Assembly: GCA_017484235.1 (NCBI GenBank)
Contig: JAFUTM010000311.1
Location: forward strand, 1-7,560
DNA length: 7,560 bases
Reading direction: 5' to 3'
Source: Selenomonadaceae bacterium
GTDB lineage: Bacteria > Bacillota > Negativicutes > Selenomonadales > Selenomonadaceae
In this document: piece after piece, positions 1 to 6,571 of the stretch
Layout of the letters: each line of letters begins with the position of its first letter
How positions within the stretch are numbered: position 1 is the stretch's first letter
Notes under the pieces: generated by a model
Told to the model about the DNA's origin: nothing
The model's database searches: none
Seen by the model: the letters and a program-made list of their open reading frames with translations, nothing else
Program-made: the position numbers and the translations under genes

Positions 1-7
1 ATAAAAA

Positions 8-1594
8 TTATGATGCAGCCGATTCTCCAGACTGTTCTGATTGCTCTGGCTGTTCAGATTCATTAAACTGCATTGGCGGTGTAGAGTCGTTCGATTCATT
101 AGATGAGTCGTTGTTTATTCCTCGCGGCATAGTGCCAGCAATATCTATGTTTGAAATCGTAACAACCGGTGCCACTTCCTGAGCGATTGGAGCTTCTGTC
201 GCTTCATCGGTTATAGCAGCTTCTTCACGAGCTTCCGCCGCACTCATTCCATCTTGCTCAGCGGCAACGTAGCGCGTAACATCAATACTTACAGGTATGC
301 CCATTGCTTTATCAAGTGCAGATTTAGCCGTATTGTAATTATAAAGAGCAGTATAATAATTAGTACGGGCTTCAGTCAGTTTTTCCTGAGCATCCATAAC
401 GGCAAGGTTTGTATCAACACCGGCAGCATAGCGGACTTGTGCAATTTTGTAATCTTCTTCAGCACGTTCAACCGCGATTCTTGTCGTCTCAATATTTTTT
501 TCTGCTGCCCTTAAATCCAAAAATGCCGCTTGTACTTCAAGCTGAACAGCTTCTCTTGTCGCCGCCGCATTTTCCTGCGCTCTAACTAATGCCGTATCAG
601 CTTCGTGAACCTGCGAACTCGTAACGCCGCCGTCAAATACATTCCAGCTTGCTGAGATGCCAGCCGTCCAAGAATCAGTTATATCATTGTGAAATTCGCG
701 TTCGCCAGTTATATTCTTTGTGACAGAAGCGTTTACAGTTGGTCTGTAACCTGCTTTAGCTGAACGTATTGCAGATTCAGCCTGCAATACGGCATAATCA
801 GCAATAGCGCAGTCCGGTCGATTTTCGAGCGCGTATGCTGTGCAGGCTTCCAAAGACAAACTATATTTTGTATAAGTCAATTGATCTCTGGGCTTGAGAA
901 TTGTATCCGCCGGCAAACCGATATAGTTGTTTAATCTCGCAACTGCGTTGTCATAATTATTTTGTGCATTAACTAAAGCCTGCTGCCTGTCGGCAAGCTG
1001 AACTTGTGAGGCAAGTACATCAGATTTTGCAACAGTACCGACTCTGAATTGTGCATTGACATTATCAAGGTGCTCTTGCAGAGTGCGAACGGCTTCTTCT
1101 TCTACATCGATCTGATTACGACATTGCAAAACATAAAAGTAATAATCCGTCACAGTTTGTCGGACAGTTTGAAGTGTATTTTCCATCTCGATATCTGCAG
1201 AGTTCAAGGCATATCTTGCCGTTGCACGTTGTTCCTCAAGCTGACCGCCAGTATATATCGGCATAGATAAAGTCGCAGTATTACTAAAATTTCTATTATA
1301 ACTGTAATTTCTATAATATGCGCCGCCAAATCTCTGCCCATTCATATCCAAACTGACTTTTGGATTAGCCTGTCGACGTGCAACACTTAATGACCAAAAT
1401 GCTGATTCTCGACTAGCTGCCGCCTGTTTTATAGTTCGGTTATTCGCAAAGGCACGCTGTATGCTTTCTTCAAGATTGATGTCAACAATATCAGCTGCAT
1501 CAACCTGGCTAACAGACAGCCCAATAAAACCTGCCATAATAAGGGCAGTTAGCCTTTTCCTCCAATTTTTGTTGACTCGATTTAAAATATGCAT
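8..1594 (-). CDS. tolC: TolC family outer-membrane efflux channel protein
   Basis: The 528-residue product is a TolC/OEP-family protein, expected to trimerise into an outer-membrane barrel with a periplasmic alpha-helical tunnel. Residues 1-33 form a Sec signal peptide: a basic start (RVNKNWRKR), a hydrophobic core and a probable cleavage after VDA. Two OEP repeats follow, roughly 38-225 and 248-432. Each has the family's helix-turn signature: FRVGTVAKSDVLASQVQLA at 183-201 and RYAAGVDTNLAVMDAQEKL at 388-406. Strand-like segments (MPIYTGGQ at 111-118, WNVFDGG at 317-323) match the membrane-barrel hairpins. The last ~90 residues (437-528) are an acidic, Ser/Glu/Asn-rich, probably disordered tail, much longer than needed for the fold. 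The start is supported by a perfect AGGAGG (1603-1608) eight bases upstream. It is the last gene of the mla cluster, 80 bases after mlaD. The family is secure; whether it serves drug efflux, type I secretion or an Mla-linked task cannot be read from the sequence. Confidence 0.93.
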   Translation of the reverse strand: MHILNRVNKNWRKRLTALIMAGFIGLSVSQVDAADIVDINLEESIQRAFANNRTIKQAAASRESAFWSLSVARRQANPKVSLDMNGQRFGGAYYRNYSYNRNFSNTATLSMPIYTGGQLEEQRATARYALNSADIEMENTLQTVRQTVTDYYFYVLQCRNQIDVEEEAVRTLQEHLDNVNAQFRVGTVAKSDVLASQVQLADRQQALVNAQNNYDNAVARLNNYIGLPADTILKPRDQLTYTKYSLSLEACTAYALENRPDCAIADYAVLQAESAIRSAKAGYRPTVNASVTKNITGEREFHNDITDSWTAGISASWNVFDGGVTSSQVHEADTALVRAQENAAATREAVQLEVQAAFLDLRAAEKNIETTRIAVERAEEDYKIAQVRYAAGVDTNLAVMDAQEKLTEARTNYYTALYNYNTAKSALDKAMGIPVSIDVTRYVAAEQDGMSAAEAREEAAITDEATEAPIAQEVAPVVTISNIDIAGTMPRGINNDSSNESNDSTPPMQFNESEQPEQSEQSGESAAS

Positions 1595-1674
1595 AATAAT
1601 TTCCTCCTAACAGAGTGGATGTCCGAATATAATATTTTACCAAAATAAAAAATATAAATCCACTTATTATATAA
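1595..1674 (-). other. AT-rich mlaD-tolC spacer, possible secondary promoter
   Basis: This is the largest gap inside the cluster and very AT-rich. Read on the minus strand it contains a -10-like TAAAAT at 1639..1634. The hexamer 17 bases upstream, TGGATT, matches the -35 consensus at only three of six positions. A 7-base inverted repeat (1614-1620 with 1658-1664) encloses 37 bases. It has no T-run after it, so it is not a convincing terminator. It may hold a weak internal promoter giving tolC some independent expression, but AT-rich DNA yields such matches by chance. Confidence 0.25.
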
Positions 1675-2979
1675 TTAAAACTCACGTTTTAGGCCAAAAT
1701 AAGCAGCCCGATTATCAGAATCTGTAACATTGTGCCATTCGCCTAAAATATAGGTTGAATCATTTAATTTATACTGAGACTTTAGCCTTAATGTTTCATC
1801 ATTTGGATTATAAGCTTCTGCGGAGAATCGCCATCTGTTGCCAGCATAAGCATCAAGGCCGATGCCCATTTTACCGGATATTACACCGGCTCTTGCACCT
1901 AAGTTATTATTAAAGCGTTTGCCAATTTGTGCATTTATTCTATCACCGTCTCCAATATCCTCAATGCCCAATCTGAGAGTTGTGTCATTATTATTCAAAT
2001 CTAAATTAAAATTTGTATTCCAGTCACTGGCCTTGCCGCTATAAAGCACATCAACAGAAGGTGTAACTTCGGTATTAGATAAGTTTTTAATTGCTCCTTC
2101 GACTTTGCCAAGCATATTGTCCGCACGTTCAGTAAGGCTTCTGGCATTATGAATAGTCGCTTTCATATCTTCAGCCGTCTTTGGGTCGCCGGCAACTCGA
2201 TTCATATTTTCTGCCATACTTGCAATATTCCTGCTTGTGTCTGATATATTTCTTAGTGTTGTTCTCAAATTTTCTGCCGTTTCAGGATCAGCTGCAAAAG
2301 TTTCTATATTTGCCGCCATATTTTCAACACTGCTCATCGTTCGATTCATACTGGCAAGTGTTTCATTTAACTGTGTCGCCATTTGATTTACATTGCTTTC
2401 GTTGCCTTTTGCCATTCGTTCAAGTGACTCCATTAGTCCGCCCATATGTTCAGAGGCGTCTTTTAAGTTTGCACTCATATCTACCATTGACTTTTGTACA
2501 ACCGGATCGCCCACTATATTATTCATGGACGCTAAAAGAGTATCAACTTTATCTAAGACTTTGGTCAATCCTTCAAACATTGAATCCATGCCCATTTCCG
2601 GCGCACCGTAAAGGTAGTCGCCGTCCTTAAGGTATTCACCATTATCTATGGTGGGCATTATATTGATAAATTTCTCGCCCATGACACCACTTGAGGTCAC
2701 CATAACAGTTGAATCTTTCGGTATTTGCGTTTTGGAGTTAATCTCCATTGTCACAGTTACGCCGCCGCCATCGTTGCCAATATTTGTAACCTTACCAATT
2801 GGCACGCCTGCCAGTCTAACTGCAGCCTGCGGCTCAAGACCAATTACCTGTTTAAATCCAGCATAAAGTGTATAATCATTATCTGCACCTATATTAAAAT
2901 TGCCGAGACCCATAACAGACGCACCAAGAGCCATAAGTCCACCGACGGTAAATGCACCAACTTTTGCTTCCGCATTCAT
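1675..2979 (-). CDS. mlaD: Elongated MlaD: MCE lipid-transport protein with helical spacer and C-terminal beta-barrel-like domain
   Basis: The 434-residue product is the substrate-binding (MCE) subunit of an Mla-type phospholipid transporter. Residues 1-30 hold a single N-terminal membrane anchor (AFTVGGLMALGASVMGLG). Residues ~34-113 are the MCE domain, recognisable from YAGFKQVIGLEPQAAVRLAG, the IGKV turn and SSGVMGEKFINIMP. Residues ~130-300 are almost entirely helical, with heptad-like spacing of Met/Leu/Ile and three GDP/ADP breaks. Residues ~305-434 look like about ten alternating beta strands with polar turns. They end in YFGLKREF, a C-terminal aromatic signal of the kind recognised by the outer-membrane barrel machinery. 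E. coli MlaD is only about 183 residues and lacks the last two regions. This elongated architecture is known from Veillonella parvula, where it is proposed to bridge inner and outer membranes. The start has a GAGGAG site (2989-2994) nine bases upstream. It follows the GT9 gene by 25 bases. No mlaC, mlaA or mlaB is present in the cluster. Confidence 0.93.
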   Translation of the reverse strand: MNAEAKVGAFTVGGLMALGASVMGLGNFNIGADNDYTLYAGFKQVIGLEPQAAVRLAGVPIGKVTNIGNDGGGVTVTMEINSKTQIPKDSTVMVTSSGVMGEKFINIMPTIDNGEYLKDGDYLYGAPEMGMDSMFEGLTKVLDKVDTLLASMNNIVGDPVVQKSMVDMSANLKDASEHMGGLMESLERMAKGNESNVNQMATQLNETLASMNRTMSSVENMAANIETFAADPETAENLRTTLRNISDTSRNIASMAENMNRVAGDPKTAEDMKATIHNARSLTERADNMLGKVEGAIKNLSNTEVTPSVDVLYSGKASDWNTNFNLDLNNNDTTLRLGIEDIGDGDRINAQIGKRFNNNLGARAGVISGKMGIGLDAYAGNRWRFSAEAYNPNDETLRLKSQYKLNDSTYILGEWHNVTDSDNRAAYFGLKREF

Positions 2980-3004
2980 TAATTTAATCTCCTCATTAAA
3001 ATGT

Positions 3005-4396
3005 TTATTTAATAAAATAACACGGTTCTATTGCACCTTTGGCAATTTGTTTATTTAAAAGCATCAATGCTTGAAACATACTTTCTGATGTAATTTGATT
3101 TATACAGTGTGGTTTATCTGATTTACAGCCTGTAGTATAAGAAAGGACGTTCACTTTATCATTTAAATTTTTACATTCAGGCAATGCGTGTTCTGGTTGA
3201 ACTATAACGGAAGGTACGCCATATGGATAATATTGATTAATAAAAGACAGAAACGTCATTTGCATATCTGCTGGAAAACAATTAGGCGATAGAACAGGAA
3301 CTTTAAGAGCAGCTGCTGCGTGCATCATTCCAGTATCATTGCCAATGTAACAATCACAGAGATTTAAAACTGCTGCACTTTTTCTAAAATTTAATTTATC
3401 TGTCAGATCAATTATATATTCTGGTTTTACAAGAGATTTAACTATTTCAGCAGATTCAAGTTCAGATTTTCCGCCAAGAATTACAAATTTAGCAGAATGA
3501 TCTTTTAAAATGATATTTATTAATTTTGCATAATTTTCGGGTGCCCATCGTTTACGCATAAATTCATTATTAGAACCCATTGCTATGGCATAGATTTTTT
3601 CATCATTAATATCATTAAGAAGCATTTCTGCCTCAAAATTATCTTTTGGACTCAACCAGAACTCCAATTTTTTATTATTAATGTTATTTTTCGTATATTT
3701 TTGCAGAATATACAGATATTGATCGTTATAATGAGGTTTTGTCAAGCCTTTTGGCGGAAAAAAAGTTATAAATATATCAAAAAAATCAATCGGCAAATTT
3801 CCAGCACGAAAATCATTATAAGAATTTCCGCGAAAAAGCTGGCCTATAATTTCTTTTGCGCCGCTCATATAAGCAAGTAACGGCGCACTTGATCTCTGTC
3901 CAAAATTAAATGCAATATCAAATTTATATTTTAATAGAACACTTGCAATTTTTAATGCACTTTCATAAAATTTAAAAAAATAATTAAATTCCTTAAAATT
4001 ATCATTAAAGATTATCACATCATCAATATAAGGGCAATATTTTGCCATTGATAATGAGTTTTCGTGAATTATCAGAACAATATGAGAATCAGAATAAATA
4101 CGTCTTACTTCTCGAATGAACGCAGACAGAATAATAAAATCTCCAATTCCAGCGTCGTGAATTATCAAGATGTTTTTTGTATTAGATTCATTTTTTAACT
4201 TAGCCTTATTTTTACCAGATTTTATTTTAATATTATTAGAAACTTCACGATAACCAGCTTCTGCAAAATACGGTTCCATGAAGCTTTTAATTTCATCAAC
4301 ATCTACTCTTTGAGTTTCGACCATATGATTATAGAGTGTATTTAGACCGTTCATTACGTGTTGGATTCTATTTTTATCGTTGAATTGTCGTCTCAT
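3005..4396 (-). CDS. Glycosyltransferase family 9 (heptosyltransferase-like) protein
   Basis: The 463-residue product has the GT-B fold signatures of glycosyltransferase family 9, which includes the ADP-heptose:LPS heptosyltransferases acting on the cytoplasmic face of the inner membrane. The N-terminal half begins with ILIIHDAGIGDFIILSAFIREV (76-97 region). Its IGD motif places Asp86 where the proposed catalytic Asp of WaaC lies. The C-terminal donor-binding half shows AIAMGSNNEFMRKRW (270-284), FVILGG (304-309) and the family hallmark GNDTGMMHAAAALKVPV (352-368). Residues 1-74, before the first Rossmann strand, are an unrecognised, probably helical and charged extension. A Cys-bearing tail (Cys408, Cys424, Cys431) follows the fold. 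The start is supported by AAGGGA (4404-4409) seven bases upstream. The gene sits between mlaF and mlaD with 25-base gaps on both sides and is strikingly AT-rich compared with them. Sugar donor and acceptor are unknown; a role in LPS core or another surface glycan is inferred. Confidence 0.88.
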   Translation of the reverse strand: MRRQFNDKNRIQHVMNGLNTLYNHMVETQRVDVDEIKSFMEPYFAEAGYREVSNNIKIKSGKNKAKLKNESNTKNILIIHDAGIGDFIILSAFIREVRRIYSDSHIVLIIHENSLSMAKYCPYIDDVIIFNDNFKEFNYFFKFYESALKIASVLLKYKFDIAFNFGQRSSAPLLAYMSGAKEIIGQLFRGNSYNDFRAGNLPIDFFDIFITFFPPKGLTKPHYNDQYLYILQKYTKNNINNKKLEFWLSPKDNFEAEMLLNDINDEKIYAIAMGSNNEFMRKRWAPENYAKLINIILKDHSAKFVILGGKSELESAEIVKSLVKPEYIIDLTDKLNFRKSAAVLNLCDCYIGNDTGMMHAAAALKVPVLSPNCFPADMQMTFLSFINQYYPYGVPSVIVQPEHALPECKNLNDKVNVLSYTTGCKSDKPHCINQITSESMFQALMLLNKQIAKGAIEPCYFIK

Positions 4397-4421
4397 ATAA
4401 TTTTCCCTTTCTCATAACTTA

Positions 4422-5150
4422 TTATGTTTTAAGTGTTTTGAAGAATTCCTGAACACGTAGGTCTGGAATTTGACGAAATCGTTCAACCGTATCTACAGCA
4501 ATTAATTCGCCTTGATAAACCATTGCAATTCGGTTGGAAATTCTGCACGCACTTGCCATATCGTGAGTAACTACTATACTTGTAACGCCTAAAGTCTTTT
4601 GCGTTGAGATAATGAGTTCGTCAATCTTTGTCGTAGTAATCGGATCAAGTCCACTGCTCGGCTCGTCATAAAATATAATTTCTGGTTCAATCGCAATCGC
4701 CCGCGCAAGAGACACTCGTTTTTTCATTCCGCCGGATAATTCATTCGGCATTAAATGCTCAACACCTTCTAGCCCAACCTGTTTTAATTTTTCTTTTACA
4801 ATGGCATTTATCTTGTCTTTAGAATAATTTGTATGCTCAACCAATCCGAAGGCAACATTATCACCAACCGTCATTGAATCAAACAACGCTGAATACTGAA
4901 AGACCATACCCATACGAAGCCGCACCTTTGTCAGTTCTTTTTCATTCATTTTAGAGATTTCATCATCGCCAATCCAAATTTCACCTTCTGTCGGCTGGAT
5001 TAGACCAATCATCAATCTCAGCAGAGTGGACTTGCCGCTTCCAGAACCGCCAATAATCGCAAGTGTTTCGCCGTCATAAATTTCAAGATTTATTTGCTTT
5101 AATGCAGCTTTTCTATTAAAATATTTACTAACATTAATTAACTTTATCAT
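4422..5150 (-). CDS. mlaF: MlaF, ATPase of the Mla phospholipid ABC transporter
   Basis: The 242-residue product is an ABC ATPase that powers the MlaE permease from the cytoplasmic side. All catalytic motifs are intact: Walker A GGSGSGKST (34-42), Q-loop Gln85 in GMVFQYSALF, signature LSGGM (138-142) followed by KKR, Walker B IIFYDEP (158-164), D-loop SSGLDP and switch His196 (VTHDM). The FQYSALFDSMTV segment and the LSGGMKKRVSLARAI form are typical of the MlaF/Ttg2A/MkL subfamily rather than of importers of small solutes. The length is near that of E. coli MlaF (about 269 residues); the C-terminal tail ends soon after the QEFF segment. The start lies 12 bases after the mlaE stop. It has only a weak GGA site just past that stop, which suggests translational coupling to mlaE. 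No STAS-domain partner (MlaB) is encoded here. Confidence 0.95.
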   Translation of the reverse strand: MIKLINVSKYFNRKAALKQINLEIYDGETLAIIGGSGSGKSTLLRLMIGLIQPTEGEIWIGDDEISKMNEKELTKVRLRMGMVFQYSALFDSMTVGDNVAFGLVEHTNYSKDKINAIVKEKLKQVGLEGVEHLMPNELSGGMKKRVSLARAIAIEPEIIFYDEPSSGLDPITTTKIDELIISTQKTLGVTSIVVTHDMASACRISNRIAMVYQGELIAVDTVERFRQIPDLRVQEFFKTLKT

Positions 5151-5162
5151 AATTAAATTCCA

Positions 5163-5939
5163 TTAATCACCATAGACAAAAAACGTCAATACGGCGTTCA
5201 AAATAAAAATAACTATTATAGAAGCAACAACCGTCTTAGTTGTAGCCTTACCAACGCCTTCAGCTCCGTCAGGGCAGTTCAGCCCGTAATAGCAGCCGAG
5301 CACTGCAATGACGTTACCGAAAAAAACTGCTTTAATGAGTCCACCGGTTAAATCGTAAACATCAACAAATACGTCAATTGAGTTCATAAACATATAAGAA
5401 CTGATGCCGGAATAGTAAACAGCAACTACCCAGCCGCCAAAGACACCAATTAAATCGCCAAAGACGGTTAAAAGCGGTACGACAATCATACAGGCAATCA
5501 TTCGCGGCACAATTAAGTAGTTAACCGGACTTACCGCCATTACTCTTAGCGCGTCAATTTGCTCGGTGACTTTCATTGTACTTATCTCTGCCGTTATTGC
5601 TGCACCGACTCGCCCTGCACAGACGACACCAACCAGCACTGGTCCGAGTTCACGCCCGATTGCAATTGATACTATACCACCAACTGTTGATTGTGCACCA
5701 AATCTTATAAGCTCATGTGCTGTCTGTAAAGTAAAGACTACGCCGGTAAATAACAGTGTAAGTGAAACAATCGTCAATGAATCAACACCAAGATGTGACA
5801 TCTGCGCGATAATGTGCTTCATTCGCGGCTTATGTCCAAGCTGTTTCATTGTGTCGACGTACAAAAGTACTATAGTACCAAATTCTGACAACCGTTTTAT
5901 TACAAATGTTCCAATTAGTTCTAATACTCTTATTATCAT
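5163..5939 (-). CDS. mlaE: MlaE, permease of the Mla phospholipid ABC transporter
   Basis: The 258-residue product is an MlaE/YrbE-family integral inner-membrane permease, paired with MlaF and MlaD to move glycerophospholipids. Hydrophobic segments lie at about 54-72, 87-107, 140-175, 200-220 and 234-256, after an amphipathic N-terminal segment. The family signature is clear: SIAIGRELGPVLVGVVCAGR (91-110), then VGAAITAEISTMKVTEQIDAL (111-131), with Glu98 in the conserved RELGP. The length matches E. coli MlaE (about 260). I chose the ATG at 5939 over an in-frame ATG at 5972. An AGGAAG site (5945-5950) sits five bases before 5939, and the extended -10 box ends directly against the upstream ATG, so that codon would not be in the transcript. 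The upstream choice would add 11 residues (MLDILLRQEVN) without family support. It is the first gene of the cluster and divergent from rnhA. Confidence 0.94.
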   Translation of the reverse strand: MIIRVLELIGTFVIKRLSEFGTIVLLYVDTMKQLGHKPRMKHIIAQMSHLGVDSLTIVSLTLLFTGVVFTLQTAHELIRFGAQSTVGGIVSIAIGRELGPVLVGVVCAGRVGAAITAEISTMKVTEQIDALRVMAVSPVNYLIVPRMIACMIVVPLLTVFGDLIGVFGGWVVAVYYSGISSYMFMNSIDVFVDVYDLTGGLIKAVFFGNVIAVLGCYYGLNCPDGAEGVGKATTKTVVASIIVIFILNAVLTFFVYGD

Positions 5940-5944
5940 ATTGA

Positions 5945-5950
5945 CTTCCT
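5945..5950 (-). promoter_or_regulatory. Ribosome binding site deciding the mlaE start
   Basis: AGGAAG on the minus strand is followed by five bases (TCAAT) and the ATG at 5939. It is the only good Shine-Dalgarno match near either candidate start. The upstream ATG at 5972 is preceded by the promoter -10 element instead. Confidence 0.75.
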
Positions 5951-5972
5951 GTCTTAGTAAGATATCAAGCAT

Positions 5973-6000
5973 ATTATATCACATTTGAAAAAATTATGAA
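5973..6000 (-). promoter_or_regulatory. Sigma-70-type promoter of the mla operon
   Basis: On the minus strand a perfect extended -10, TGATATAAT, occupies 5981..5973, with TATAAT at 5978..5973. Sixteen bases upstream lies TTCATA (6000..5995), matching TTGACA at four of six positions. Transcription would begin near 5966-5964, leaving an untranslated leader of about 25 bases before the mlaE ATG at 5939. No clear operator or riboswitch is visible in this short leader. Confidence 0.7.
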
Positions 6001-6027
6001 GTATATATGGTAAAAATTTTTTTACTG

Positions 6028-6033
6028 AAAGGA
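6028..6033 (+). promoter_or_regulatory. Ribosome binding site deciding the rnhA start
   Basis: AAAGGA lies nine bases before the ATG at 6043. The alternative in-frame ATG at 6007 has at best a weak GAAG upstream. The divergent promoter for rnhA should lie in 5975-6030. A TTGAAA at 5985-5990 is a possible -35, but no convincing -10 lies at standard spacing; TATGGT at 6006-6011 is only 15 bases away. Confidence 0.65.
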
Positions 6034-6042
6034 TTGATCTTT

Positions 6043-6492
6043 ATGAGTGATTATATTGTTTATACCGATGGTTCTTGTCTCGGCAATCCAGGTGCAGGCG
6101 GTTATGCGGCAATAATTGTTGACTGTGAGACTGGAGAAATTGTCAACTTTTGCGGCGGTGAAAAACACACTACAAATAATCGTATGGAGATGACAGCAGC
6201 TATTGTTGCACTTGACAACATTCCGACTGGATCATCTGTTGAAATTTTCACGGACAGTGCATATCTCAAAAATACATTCACAAAGAATTGGATTGTGAAC
6301 TGGAAACGAAATGGCTGGCGAACATCTTCTAATTCACCGGTGCTTAATCAGGATTTATGGATTAAGCTCGACAATTTTATGATGACTCACGAAGTAACAT
6401 TTAATTTTGTAAAGGGCCATTCCGGAGATACTTACAACGAACGCTGCGACCAGATGGCACGTGCCGAAGCTGAAAAATTTAAACGTAGTTAA
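6043..6492 (+). CDS. rnhA: Ribonuclease HI
   Basis: The 149-residue cytoplasmic enzyme cleaves the RNA strand of RNA-DNA hybrids, removing R-loops and primer remnants. The full bacterial RNase HI fold is present. The motif YTDGSCLGNPGAGGYAAI supplies catalytic Asp9, TTNNRMEMTAAIVAL supplies Glu49, FTDSAYLKN supplies Asp71, VKGHSGD supplies His126 and NERCDQMAR supplies Asp136. The basic handle region KNWIVNWKRNGWRTSS (81-96) matches the substrate-binding protrusion of the E. coli enzyme. Length agrees with E. coli RNase HI (155), and there is no N-terminal hybrid-binding domain. The start at 6043 is chosen for its AAAGGA site and family fit; an upstream ATG at 6007 would add 12 hydrophobic residues (MVKIFLLKGLIF) unusual for this enzyme. 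It is transcribed divergently from mlaE and ends at a hairpin terminator. Its function appears unrelated to the envelope genes. Confidence 0.96.
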   Translation: MSDYIVYTDGSCLGNPGAGGYAAIIVDCETGEIVNFCGGEKHTTNNRMEMTAAIVALDNIPTGSSVEIFTDSAYLKNTFTKNWIVNWKRNGWRTSSNSPVLNQDLWIKLDNFMMTHEVTFNFVKGHSGDTYNERCDQMARAEAEKFKRS

Positions 6493-6503
6493 TATAAAAA
6501 AAG

Positions 6504-6534
6504 AAAGACGCCAACATCATAAAGAGGCGTCTTT
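6504..6534. terminator. Bidirectional rho-independent terminator between rnhA and the NMO-family gene
   Basis: AAAGACGCC (6504-6512) pairs perfectly with GGCGTCTTT (6526-6534) across a 13-base loop. On the plus strand the stem runs into a T tract (6532-6536), and on the minus strand into the complement of the A tract at 6496-6502. It lies 12 bases after the rnhA stop and 38 bases beyond the end of the converging gene at 6572, so it can serve both. Confidence 0.88.
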
Positions 6535-6571
6535 TTGTTGATACTTCAATTTTAATTATGCAAACATTTTG

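Noticed and set aside
11..60. Short imperfect DNA repeat in the tolC 3' end
   Set aside because: It encodes the low-complexity SEQ/PEQ tail and is too short and degenerate to be a separate repeat element.
1614..1664. Seven-base inverted repeat in the mlaD-tolC gap, considered as a terminator or regulatory hairpin
   Set aside because: The stem is short, the loop is 37 bases and no T-run follows, so it is probably chance in AT-rich DNA.
2181..2630. 149-codon plus-strand open frame opposite mlaD
   Set aside because: It lies entirely antisense to the strongly supported mlaD and has no recognisable domain. Its unusual Pro/Leu/Tyr/Phe/Cys/Gln-rich composition is that of a complement frame.
3005..4396. 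Possible mobile element carrying the GT9 gene
   Set aside because: No transposase, flanking direct repeats or terminal inverted repeats are visible at either junction. Only the base composition hints at transfer.
5566..5988. 140-codon plus-strand open frame opposite mlaE
   Set aside because: It is antisense to conserved mlaE sequence, Ser/Thr/Ile/Pro-rich without a domain, and runs through the mla promoter region.
6007..6042. Upstream in-frame extension of rnhA
   Set aside because: It lacks a good ribosome site and would add a hydrophobic MVKIFLLKGLIF stretch not found in RNase HI. AAAGGA before 6043 fits better.
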